Program-made: the position numbers and the translations under genes
Shown here: positions 31,301 through 38,370 of the stretch, in pieces
How the letters are laid out: every line of letters begins with the position of its first letter
Position numbering within the stretch: the first letter of the stretch is position 1
The notes under the pieces: generated by a model
What the model saw: only the letters and a program-made list of their open reading frames with translations
Told to the model about the DNA's origin: nothing
Databases searched by the model: none
From: Bacteroidota bacterium
Lineage (GTDB): Bacteria; Bacteroidota; Bacteroidia; AKYH767-A; OLB10
DNA length: 64,000 nucleotides
Assembly: GCA_016713525.1 (NCBI GenBank)
Contig: JADJOZ010000003.1
Coordinates: forward strand, 310,001-374,000
Reading direction: 5' to 3'

Positions 31301-31696
31301 TTTCAGGCAATCGCAACCAATATGAGGGGCTTTATTCAGAACATCCGAAATGGTAATAGCTTTGCACTTATCAATAATGAATTGCGTTTCCCGGTGTTTC
31401 AATATTTGCTGAACAAACCTATCAGATCCGATTTCATTCGTAATTTCCAGATTGTTGGATTCTTAGATGTAGGAACAGCCTGGACGGGCAAAAGTCCCTA
31501 TGCCAATGATAATTCATTTAACACCGAAGTGCTGAATGGTAATCCAGTAACGGTAATTCTCGACCGGCAAGTTGATCCAATAGTTGCAGGTTTTGGTGGA
31601 GGTATCAGAAGCCGGTTATTCGGATATTTCATCCGGTCAGACTGGGGCTGGGGTTATGAAGACGGTGTTGTTCGTGAAAATTGGAATTACCGATAA
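28385..31696 (+). CDS. Large outer-membrane protein: peptidase-MA-like region, PD40 propeller and C-terminal beta-barrel; 3' end apparently lost
   Basis: About 1103 residues from the ATG at 28385; an open frame extends upstream to 28184 but overlaps the divergent gene and lacks a signal peptide. The signal sequence is LQISRIFIAVLTALFIIIPTELSA-Q. Residues about 30-290 resemble the Bacteroidota peptidase-MA-like region (TIPPWFEQGLISYVAKGWG), but where HExxH would be expected there is GVAQVLFHQLL, so it is probably not a zinc protease. A PD40-type propeller follows (LRVSPDGNLASYVTND, FSADGKHIYFSSARS), a Pro/Lys-rich linker (about residues 670-715), and a C-terminal barrel with an aromatic-terminated strand pattern, ending AGFGGGIRSRLFGYFIRSDWGW. 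The natural last residues look lost in the junction with the M20 gene. Confidence 0.75.
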   Translation: MTNCKSLILQISRIFIAVLTALFIIIPTELSAQFYQGYQMDFGKNRVQYNDFYWTFYRFKNFDTYFYVGGKDLAEFVGRTADGEIEAVEKLFDYRTNGRLQFMIFNRYSDLKQTNIGLEGDEMMGNTGGLTRVLGNKVLIYFDGDHEHLRQQIRAGVAQVLFHQLLYGGNIKDRLQTAVLLTIPPWFEQGLISYVAKGWGVEQDNQMRDGILSGKYTRFNRLLEGESEFAGHSMWHYIAQTYGTTSIANLLYMTRINRSIESGFNYVLGVNLKRLTSNWLLYNQKYYQNDEKGRSLPSGEMVVGKPKSGRIYSNLRVSPDGNLASYVTNDMGKYKVFIADLKKGKSKRVAKGGYKSNQQKADLSFPLVAWHPSGQYLTVMKEKKGKIWMDYHKPGKRKAEKNKFFYFDKVLDFSYAPNGQDIVLSGIQNGQSDIFVFNVRSKTSQNLTEDLYDDMDPVFSADGKHIYFSSARSIDTLGIDNDRSLSGAGNFDIFQMDFSPRSKILKRITDTPLANEIHPLPLDSGRLFYLSDANGIYNRYVAGIDSVISFIDTTEHYRYTVQNYPQSDFSRNIDDHDISFRRNKYASMHFANGKYRLQVAPMPAITNDQAFSPANTQLRQLSAKSYLKDKRNPSQPKVAVVAPGTPASGTPADSSKIDIDNYVFQSEFMKPKPKKEPKKEILPDPAAAADTSLVPTGKSVSVANPDSFMLPKQRNYDIAFSTDYFITQLDNSLQNSTYQAFTGDAFYFDPGLNVLIRIGVNDLMNDYKITGGFRLSGDLNSNEYFVSYDNLKKRVDKSISFYRQAREYISGFSYLKVHTHEGKGQLRFPFNDLASLRGSLSFRTDRITTLSTDIATLSEPTVNNYWGSAKVEYVYDNTLNKGLNLWNGLRYKLFAETFRQIDKEKTWLGVVGVDARYYLKLHRQLILASRFAASTSFGDQKLVYYLGSQDNAIIPTDIFDYSIPIDQTQNYGFQAIATNMRGFIQNIRNGNSFALINNELRFPVFQYLLNKPIRSDFIRNFQIVGFLDVGTAWTGKSPYANDNSFNTEVLNGNPVTVILDRQVDPIVAGFGGGIRSRLFGYFIRSDWGWGYEDGVVRENWNYR

Positions 31697-32723
31697 GCAG
31701 AAGTTAGCAGGAACAGGAATTGTAGCACTGATTAAAGGACGCAATGCTGATAAAAAAACGGTTGCTTTGCGTGCCGATATGGATGCTTTGCCCATTATTG
31801 AAGCAAATGAAGTTCCCTATAAATCTCAGAATATTGGTGTGATGCATGCCTGTGGCCATGATGCACACACGGCTTCACTTTTAGGAGCTGCAAGAATTTT
31901 AAATGATCTGAAAAATGATTTTGAAGGAACCATCAAACTTATTTTTCAACCCGGTGAAGAAAAGTTGCCAGGTGGAGCATCGCTAATGATAAAAGAAGGT
32001 GTGCTACAAAATCCTGCACCTTCAGAAATTATCGGACAACATGTAATGCCATTGATTGATGCTGGTAAAGTTGGCTTTCGCTCCGGTATTTACATGGCAT
32101 CTACAGATGAAATTTATGTTACTGTAAGAGGTAAGGGTGGACATGGTGCTATGCCTCATCTTAATGTTGATCCTGTTTTAATTGCTAGTCACATGATTGT
32201 TGCATTGCAGCAAATTGTAAGTCGACACGCAAACCCTACCATGCCTAGTGTTTTATCTTTTGGTAAAGTAATTGCAAATGGTGCTACCAATGTAATTCCA
32301 AATGAAGTTTATCTGGAAGGAACATTCCGAACACTCGATGAAAAATGGCGAACTGAGGCACACGCCCGAATTTTAAAATTGGCTAAATCAGTTGTGGAAG
32401 GTATGGGTGGAACTGGTGATTTTGAAATAAGAAGAGGTTATCCTGCATTAGTAAATAATCCTGAATTAACTGCGGCTGCACGTAAAGGAGCCGTAGAATA
32501 CTTAGGTGAAGAAAATGTACTGGATCTTGATATCTGGATGGCAGCGGAAGATTTTGCTTTTTACTCACAACAAGCAGATGCATGTTTTTACCGCCTCGGC
32601 ACCCGCAATGAATCGAAAGGAATTACCTCATCGGTTCATACACCAACATTCGACATAGAAGAAAAATCACTCGAAACAGGAATGGGTCTCATGGCATATT
32701 TAGCTGTGAAACAGTTGGGGTGA
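31677..32723 (+). pseudogene. M20-family amidohydrolase/carboxypeptidase, 5'-truncated at a deletion junction
   Basis: The conserved region starts near GITDKQKLAGTGIVAL (31683) and runs about 346 residues to 32723. It has the M20D signature MHACGHDAHTASLLGA (metal-binding Cys/His), PGEEKLPGGASLMI, the dimerisation domain with GKGGHGAMPH, and a C-terminal metal ligand region EDFAFYS. M20D enzymes hydrolyse N-acyl or amide bonds of amino acids (hippurate/IAA-amino acid hydrolase type). About 50-55 N-terminal residues, including the family start, are missing, and the frame is directly joined to the 3' part of the preceding outer-membrane protein. The 33 codons before the homologous part belong to another reading of that protein. 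Either a real fusion deletion or an assembly collapse of about 200-250 bp. Confidence 0.75.
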
Positions 32724-33393
32724 TGTGCTGATTTGGTGGTTTGGTGGTTTGATGATTTGGTAATGGGTGTTCCTGAGTCAAAAAGATGTGACTGCACTTG
32801 ATTTGGTGATTCTTTCCCCTGAGCGTAGTCGAATGGGCGTTGCCCTGAGCGTAGCCGAATGGGCGCTGCCCTGAGCGCAGCCGAATGGGCGCTGCCCTGA
32901 GCGTAGTCGATGGGTGCCTTGAGCTTGTCGAAAGGTGGTGGTTTGGTGATTGGTGTTCCGGAGTACAAAGATATAGCCGCAATGAGTTAAAAGTTGTAAG
33001 TTGAATGTTTAAAGTGGGGGTCTTTGGGCTGAAGTAAATTTCGTTTTTCAACTAGATGCTGTTAGTAAAGAAGTGAAAAGCACTGTTCTGAGCGTATATT
33101 GCTGCTAAAGTTGCTAGTTTCCTTGTTCTCAAGATGTTTTTATTGAAAATTAATTAACAAGAAGTGAATATTGAAAAACGACATTTTAGTCGAGTGCTTC
33201 AATTTCTAGGAGCAGAATCCCACTATTGCATTTTAATTTTTCATCATTCAGGCAACCCGGCATCTTTTCAAACCTCAAATTGAGTAAAGTTTACCTCAGA
33301 TAATTTTGTTGATGAGATGTAAATAGGGCTTCGTAGTGATGGCACATATATTGATTTCCTAGGGTATCTTAAACTTAACTTAACATATTGATT
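32724..33393. other. Repeat-rich intergenic region without a credible gene
   Basis: Low-complexity TTTGGTGG/TTTGATGATTTGG words (32733-32760) precede the short repeat GATGTGACTGCACTTGA (32785), a 26-bp tandem repeat (32817-32935), and a dispersed block near 32988-33068 that recurs at 34240-34318. From about 33070 to 33393 I see no gene or hairpin; it is the likely promoter-leader region of the 57-residue lipoprotein. Confidence 0.6.
32817..32935. repeat. 26-bp tandem repeat (about 4.5 copies)
   Basis: Units begin CCCTGAGCG(T/C)AG(T/C)CGAATGGGCG: 32817-32842, 32843-32868, 32869-32894, a 22-bp shortened unit 32895-32916, and a diverged half unit to 32935 (CCTTGAGCTTGTCGAAAGG). The core CCCTGAGCGnAGnCGAA is the dispersed intergenic word found in many Bacteroidota; related single copies occur near 34351 and 34760. 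The two small frames across it are repeat translations. Confidence 0.75.
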
Positions 33394-33567
33394 ATGAAGA
33401 ACACTGACTATTTGCCCGCATTTCTATTAATTTTATTAGGAACATTTTTAAGTTCATGTGATGCCATTGCCGGAATATTTCAAGCCGGAATGGGTTTCGG
33501 GATTTTTATTGTGATAGCAGTATTAGTTCTAATAGTTGGCTTAGTCATGAAAATTGGTAAGAAATAA
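33394..33567 (+). CDS. 57-residue lipoprotein-like small membrane protein
   Basis: This reads MKNTDYLPAFLLILLGTFLS then SCDAIAGIFQAGMGFGIF followed by IVIAVLVLIVGLVMKIGKK. It has a lipobox (L-S-S-C at residues 21-24) and a C-terminal transmembrane segment with a short basic tail. Related small proteins occur widely in Bacteroidota, sometimes misannotated as phosphatidate cytidylyltransferase. The function is unknown. It ends 24 bp before the PNPOx-like gene on the same strand and is flanked on the far left and right by matching dispersed repeats. Confidence 0.75.
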   Translation: MKNTDYLPAFLLILLGTFLSSCDAIAGIFQAGMGFGIFIVIAVLVLIVGLVMKIGKK

Positions 33568-33591
33568 GTATTAAACTATAAAAACAGATTT

Positions 33592-34200
33592 ATGCAAAAG
33601 GACCCTAAAAAGAATCGTACTGACCTTGTAGCAAATGAAGCTATATTGAAGTTGAAAGAATTAATAAAACATGAATCAATTTGTCACTTATGCACAAATC
33701 TAACTCAACTTCCTCTGGATACTCGACCAATGAGTACGCAGGAAGTAGATGATGAAGGTGCAATTTGGTTTATGACATCCAAAAAGACTCAACAAATTAC
33801 AGATATTCAGAATGATAATAAAGTTCAGTTGTTTTATTCGAATACAAGCAATTACGAATTCTTAAGTGTCTTCGGATCTGCTAGCATTTCAACTGACAGA
33901 GCAAAAATTAAAAAATTATGGACTCCACTTGCCAAATCCTGGTTTACCAAAGGAAGTGATGATCCGGATATTACTTTAATAAAAGTTGTACCTGAAAATA
34001 CTTATTACTGGGATACTAAAAGCAGTAAAATGGTATCTCTGGTTAAGATGCTTGTTTCTACTGTTACAGGTAAATCTCCCGACGACGGAGTTGAATGCGA
34101 GGTGGGTGTTAAGTCTAAAGCCCCTGTAAAAAAGAAAATTGAGCCAGTGAAGAAGACAGCCGGAAAGAAATCAGTTGCGACTGGAAGAACTAAAAAGTAG
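33592..34200 (+). CDS. Pyridoxamine 5'-phosphate oxidase-related (general stress protein 26-like) protein
   Basis: This encodes 202 residues. The split-barrel FMN-binding fold of the PNPOx-like family is visible: RPMSTQEVDDEGAIWFMTSKKTQQITDI and VQLFYSNTSNYEFLSVFGSASIS, then WTPLAKSWFTKGSDDPDITLIKVVPENTYYWD. Proteins of this group bind flavin or F420 and are stress-induced; true pyridoxine synthesis is not implied. The final 40 residues are a Lys-rich tail (PVKKKIEPVKKTAGKKS), which could bind nucleic acid or polyanions; this is inference. It shares a strand with the small lipoprotein, so they are possibly cotranscribed. Confidence 0.85.
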   Translation: MQKDPKKNRTDLVANEAILKLKELIKHESICHLCTNLTQLPLDTRPMSTQEVDDEGAIWFMTSKKTQQITDIQNDNKVQLFYSNTSNYEFLSVFGSASISTDRAKIKKLWTPLAKSWFTKGSDDPDITLIKVVPENTYYWDTKSSKMVSLVKMLVSTVTGKSPDDGVECEVGVKSKAPVKKKIEPVKKTAGKKSVATGRTKK

Positions 34201-34481
34201 TAGTTTAGTTTCAGACTAAAAAAATGTGACTGCACTTGAGTTGAACGTTGAAAGTTGTAGGTCTAAAGTTGGGGTATTTGCACTGAATAAAAATTCGTTT
34301 TTCAAATAGATGCTTTTATTGATCAGGGAAAATCGCCGCCCTGAGCGGAGTTGAGGGGGTGCTAGTGAAATGTTCTCACGAAACAAAAATCCTTAATTCT
34401 TAACCCTTAATCCTTAATTCATCCGCCCTCTGCATATTTTCTGTGCATTCACTTAAAAGGACCGAACAGCATCCAGCACGT

Positions 34482-34589
34482 GTTGGATGTTTGCCGTCTG
34501 GCGCCGCGACTCGCGCCTTTTTTTACAAAACAATTTTTTCTTAGAAAAAAATTGTCTTAGTAAAAAGCAGCGCACGGCAAACTTCCAAC
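34482..34589. repeat. 108-bp imperfect palindromic (MITE-like) element
   Basis: Terminal inverted repeats GTTGGATGTTTGCCGT (34482-34497) and ACGGCAAACTTCCAAC (34574-34589) differ at one position. Inside is a second perfect stem, CAATTTTTT/AAAAAATTG (34531-34554). It encodes no protein. Size and structure resemble a small non-autonomous element or REP/BIME-type repeat. No target duplication was identified. Confidence 0.55.
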
Positions 34590-34685
34590 AGTTGAGAATC
34601 TTTAAGACGAAACGTGACTCACCCAAATCAATAATGTAAAAAAGGAAAGTGCCTGATGCTGTTCTTGACTTTTTGGTTACTTTTT

Positions 34686-34804
34686 GGTCAAGCAAAAAGT
34701 AACAAAGCCTCAAGGCAGTTGAAATATGAAGGCGTACGAGAAATTTAATTTAATGAAAACCCTGAGCACCGTCGAAGGCTGGTCAAGCAAAAAGTAACAA
34801 AGCC
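34686..34804. repeat. Direct repeat of a 24-bp AAAAAGTAACAAAGCC unit plus hairpin
   Basis: The same 24 bp starting GGTCAAGCAAAAAGTAACAA and ending AGCC occurs at 34686-34709 and 34781-34804. The first copy is also the right arm of a perfect 11-bp hairpin, GTTACTTTTTG/CAAAAAGTAAC (34676-34703). This sequence word is typical of Bacteroidota intergenic repeats. Confidence 0.65.
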
Positions 34805-34963
34805 AGGACAGAATGAGAAGGAGATTCAAAATGTGAACGAAGATTAGAATCTGAAAAGAATTCAAAGATTTGTTCCTTCAGAGCAGAAACAAAAATCCTT
34901 AATCCTTAATCCTCAATTTTTAATGCGCCCCATCTATCATTTATCATCTATAATCTATCATCT

Positions 34964-35003
34964 AAACAAAAGAGGCGCACTAGATAGTGCGCCTCTTTTG
35001 TTT
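34964..35003. terminator. Perfect 19-bp bidirectional intrinsic terminator
   Basis: AAACAAAAGAGGCGCACTA (34964-34982) pairs perfectly with TAGTGCGCCTCTTTTGTTT (34985-35003) around a GA loop. The core GAGGCGCAC stem is GC-rich, and the outer A/T arms give a T-tract in both directions. It ends recQ on the minus strand, overlapping its stop codon, and could stop rightward transcription as well. Confidence 0.9.
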
Positions 35004-37200
35004 AATTAGCCATTTCGCTCATAAACTTAATCCGCATCATCCGGATTTCGTCTTCGGAGTATTCATCTTCCCTTAGTTCCCGCATCGCATCCTCTATAGA
35101 GTCGGTTTCTGCAGTTCGGAAATAATCATACACTTCATCCTGACGTTCTTCATCAATCACTTCATTGAGATAATAATTGATATCGATTTTAGTTCCCGAT
35201 GAAACGATACTCTCAATTTCATTGATGAGCTCCGTTAAAGTGATTCCTTTGGCATCTGCAATATCGTCGAGTGAAAGTTTGCGATCGATATTCTGAATGA
35301 TATAAACTTTAAGTCCGCTTTTATTTACAACCGATTTAACAACCAAATCCATTGGACGGTCGATTTCATTTTCCTCAACATATTTAGAGATGAGTTCAAT
35401 GAATGGCTTTCCAAATTTCTGTGCTTTACCCGGACCAACACCGCTGATGTTTTTCAGTTCATCCATGGTAATCGGATACTGAATAGCCATTTCTTCAAGA
35501 GAAGTTTCCTGGAATACTACAAAAGGAGGAACATTTTTCTGCTTGGCAACTTTTTTACATAAGTCTTTGAGCATTGCAAAAAGTTCAGCATCAGCTGCAC
35601 TGCCACCACCTGAACCTGATGGTTCATCATCATCTTCACTTTCTGTATCGTCATAATCATGATCCTGAGTGATCATGAATGATGTTGGATTATGCAGCTA
35701 TTCTTTTCCTTCGGGAGTAATTTTTAAAAGTCCGTAGTTATCGATGTCTTTAGATAGAAAATTCGCAAGTAAAGTCTGACGAATTACTGCTGTCCAGAAT
35801 TTAATATCCTTTTCAGCGCCTTCACCACATAGTTCCAGTTTGTTATGGCCGTATCATTTGCCAGTCTGATCTTGTTTTCCGGTAAGTACATTCACCACAT
35901 GTTCAGCAGCAAATTTTTCTTTTACGGCAATTACAGTATCCAATAGCAACTGAACTTCATCCTGTGCTTCGATCTGTGTTTTAGGATGAAGGCAGTTATC
36001 GCAACTGTGACAGTTGTCCTGTTCGTAACGCTCGCCGAAGTAGTGTAATAAAACGCGTCTGCGACACACCGAAGTTTCCGCGTAAGCAACAGTCTCGACC
36101 AATAATTGCTTGCCAATTTCCTGCTCAGCAACAGGCTTGCCCTTCATGAACTTCTCCAGCTTTTCAATATCTTTATAACTGTAGAATGCTACACATTTAC
36201 CTTCGCGGCCATCCCGCCCAGAGCGGCCTGTTTCCTGATAATAACCTTCTAGACTTTTAGGAATATCGTGGTGAATAACGAAACGCACATCCGGCTTGTC
36301 GATGCCCATACCAAAAGCAATAGTCGCGACAATAACATCCGATTTTTCCATCAAAAACATATCCTGGTGACGGGCACGTGCGGTTGCATCTAATCCTGCA
36401 TGGTATGGAAGCGCTTTAATTCCATTTACTGTTAAAGTAGAAGCAACTTCTTCAACTTTTTTACGACTCAAACAGTAAATAATTCCCGATTTGCCGGAAT
36501 TATTTTTTACATATTTGATTATTTCTTTCATCACATCAACCTTCGGACGAACTTCATAATAAAGATTCGGACGGTTAAATGATGACTTAAATATTTTTGC
36601 ATTCAGCATATTCAGGTTTTTCTGAATATCCATCTGCACTTTTTCAGTTGCAGTTGCTGTTAATGCTATGATTGGCAATTTACCTATCTGTTCAATAATT
36701 GGACGAAGGCGACGGTACTCAGGCCGGAAGTCGTGACCCCATTCTGAAATACAATGCGCTTCATCAATCGCAAAGAAGGAGATTTTAATCTCTTTTAAGA
36801 AAGCAACATTCTCTTCTTTGGTAAGTGATTCCGGAGCTACATAAAGTAGTTTCGTTTTCTTTTTCAATATATCCTTTTTCACCTGAAGCGTTTCAGCTTT
36901 GGTTAAGGATGAATTCAGAAAATGCGCAATTCCTTCATCTGAGCCAAACCCTCTAATGGCATCAACCTGATTTTTCATCAGGGCGATAAGCGGGGATATC
37001 ACAATTGCTGTACCTTCGCTCAACAATGCAGGCAACTGGTAACACATCGATTTACCACCACCGGTTGGCATAATTACGAAGGTATCATTACCTTCAAGCA
37101 CATTCTTAATAATGGCTTCCTGGTCTCCTTTAAATGATTCGTAACCGAAAAATTTCTGTAAACTGGTTAATAACGCACTTTCCTCTACAAGCATACTCAT
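35002..37200 (-). CDS. recQ: ATP-dependent DNA helicase RecQ, interrupted by two in-frame stops
   Basis: The full extent would encode 732 residues. The helicase core is intact: Walker A MPTGGGKSMCYQLP, DEAHC, SEWGHDFRPEYRRL, LTATAT, the second RecA lobe with GRSGRDG, and the zinc-binding cysteines C-x-H/C near DNCHSCDNC. The RQC (winged-helix) region and the HRDC domain (LKDLCKKVAKQKNVPPFVVFQE... GVGPGKAQKFG) follow. Two in-frame stops, TGA at 35854-35856 and TAG at 35698-35700, interrupt the RQC part; the frame is the same before, between and after them. Between the stops the protein sequence is still family-like (GAEKDIKFWTAVIRQTLLA). So only substitutions are needed to break it. RecQ unwinds DNA in recombinational repair. 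A -7 box precedes it at 37265-37272. Pseudogene or sequence error. Confidence 0.88.
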
Positions 37201-37222
37201 TCAACTCTCTCTTTATTATTAT

Positions 37223-37230
37223 TATTTTTG
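37223..37230 (+). promoter_or_regulatory. Bacteroidota -7 promoter box (TATTTTTG) for kdsD
   Basis: Exact TAnnTTTG match in the 84-bp region between recQ and kdsD, about 54 bp before the TTG start of kdsD. No clear -33 box was seen. Confidence 0.45.
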
Positions 37231-37264
37231 CACTATAAATATATACAATTCTAACGAATTAATT

Positions 37265-37272
37265 CAAAGTTA
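37265..37272 (-). promoter_or_regulatory. Bacteroidota -7 promoter box (TAACTTTG) for recQ
   Basis: On the minus strand this reads TAACTTTG, an exact consensus match, 64 bp before the recQ ATG at 37200. With the box at 37223 it makes an overlapping divergent promoter pair. Confidence 0.4.
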
Positions 37273-37284
37273 ATTTTTTTTAAT

Positions 37285-38250
37285 TTGAAATCAGATCAGG
37301 AAATAGTCGAAATGGCCTTAAGAACCATCGACATCGAAGCAGAGTCAGTCAAGACGCTAAAAACATTTATAAACGGGGATTTTATTGAGAGTGTAAAATT
37401 AATACATTTTTCTGAAGGAAGGGTAATAATTACCGGGATTGGTAAAAGTGCCATAATTGCACAAAAAATTGTTGCAACCCTCAATTCTACAGGCACTCCC
37501 GCTGTTTTTATGCATGCCGCCGATGCCATTCATGGCGATTTGGGCATTATTCAACAACATGATGTGGTGATTGTTATCTCTAAAAGCGGAAATACACCGG
37601 AAATAAAAGTGTTGGTGCCATTACTTAAAAATGGAGGTAATAAGCTGATTGCCATAGCCGGTGATCCACAATCTTTTCTGGCTACAAATGCCAACTATTT
37701 CCTGAATACGTTTGTCTCCCGTGAAGCATGTCCCAATAATCTGGCCCCTACCAGCTCCACAACAGCTCAATTGGCAATGGGAGATGCATTGGCAGTCTGT
37801 TTGCTTGATTGTAAAGGGTTCACCAGCAGCGATTTTGCCCGTTTTCATCCCGGTGGTGCATTGGGGAAACGTCTCTATCTGAAAGTAGCCGATATTTTTC
37901 CAAATAATCAAAAACCAACCGTTTCACCATCTGATTCCATGAGTAATGTGATTATGGAAATTTCTTCTAAGAGACTGGGTGTCACGGCCGTTGTCGAGAA
38001 TGAAAAACTCTTAGGAATAATTACAGATGGTGATTTACGGCGCATGTTTGGCAAAAGCACTGATATGCAATCTGTTAAAGCATCTGAAATGATGTCCGTA
38101 AATCCCAAAACAGCCCATCCCGAAATGATGGCCGTGGATGCCCTGCAAATAATGAAGCAATTTAATATTACGTCTTTGGTAGTGGTTGAAGGCGATAAAT
38201 ATCAGGGATTTATCCATCTGCACGATCTGCTGCGGGAAGGTATCATCTGA
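37285..38250 (+). CDS. kdsD: Arabinose-5-phosphate isomerase (KdsD/KpsF type)
   Basis: This encodes 321 residues from a TTG start. It converts ribulose-5-phosphate to arabinose-5-phosphate, the first step of Kdo synthesis for lipopolysaccharide. A SIS domain (about residues 35-190) has the family motifs GIGKSAIIAQKI, SKSGNTPEI and the ALAVCLL helix, and the HGDLGII block. Two CBS domains follow (about residues 200-320: GVTAVVENEKLLGIITDGDLRR and ITSLVVVEGDKYQGFIHLHDLL). Length and domain order match KdsD/KpsF proteins. It is divergent from recQ and tatC lies downstream. Confidence 0.93.
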   Translation: MKSDQEIVEMALRTIDIEAESVKTLKTFINGDFIESVKLIHFSEGRVIITGIGKSAIIAQKIVATLNSTGTPAVFMHAADAIHGDLGIIQQHDVVIVISKSGNTPEIKVLVPLLKNGGNKLIAIAGDPQSFLATNANYFLNTFVSREACPNNLAPTSSTTAQLAMGDALAVCLLDCKGFTSSDFARFHPGGALGKRLYLKVADIFPNNQKPTVSPSDSMSNVIMEISSKRLGVTAVVENEKLLGIITDGDLRRMFGKSTDMQSVKASEMMSVNPKTAHPEMMAVDALQIMKQFNITSLVVVEGDKYQGFIHLHDLLREGII

Positions 38251-38333
38251 AATTATAATATAAGGTGATGCTTCCTTATGTAGCAATTTTCGATTTAATC
38301 GCCCGAGCACGATTATTGTAACGACTAAGGTGG

Positions 38334-38341
38334 TAATTTTG
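38334..38341 (+). promoter_or_regulatory. Bacteroidota -7 promoter box (TAATTTTG) for tatC
   Basis: Exact TAnnTTTG match 29 bp before the tatC ATG. A TTG lies near 38317, too close for a canonical -33 element. Confidence 0.45.
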
Positions 38342-38370
38342 TCGGCCAGTACAAGTACTTTCTACCAACT

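Larger units (their letters stand above)
34201..34963. other. Repeat-rich intergenic region (763 bp) without a credible gene
   Basis: Contents in order: GTGACTGCACTTGA repeat (34227), a block at 34240-34318 matching 32988-33068, a CCCTGAGCGGAGTTGA word (34350), tandem CCTTAAT words (34390-34420 and again near 34887), an inverted-repeat element (34482-34589), a GTTACTTTTTG hairpin (34676-34703), two direct copies of GGTCAAGCAAAAAGTAACAA (34686 and 34781) and an ATCTATCAT tract (34928-34964) also found at 7608. The one longer frame (34453-34713, minus) translates these repeats and is rejected. Confidence 0.65.

Noticed and set aside
32724..32935. CRISPR-like array
   Set aside because: The 26-bp units are contiguous, with no unique spacers and no cas genes nearby.
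32636..33051. Two overlapping 110-120 codon frames on the minus strand
   Set aside because: They are translations of the 26-bp tandem repeat and of the TTTGGTGG low-complexity stretch.
34453..34713. 86-codon open frame on the minus strand
   Set aside because: It translates the intergenic repeats and palindrome (LLDQKVTKKSRTA, KKKLFCKKRRESRR) and has no protein-like composition or start context.
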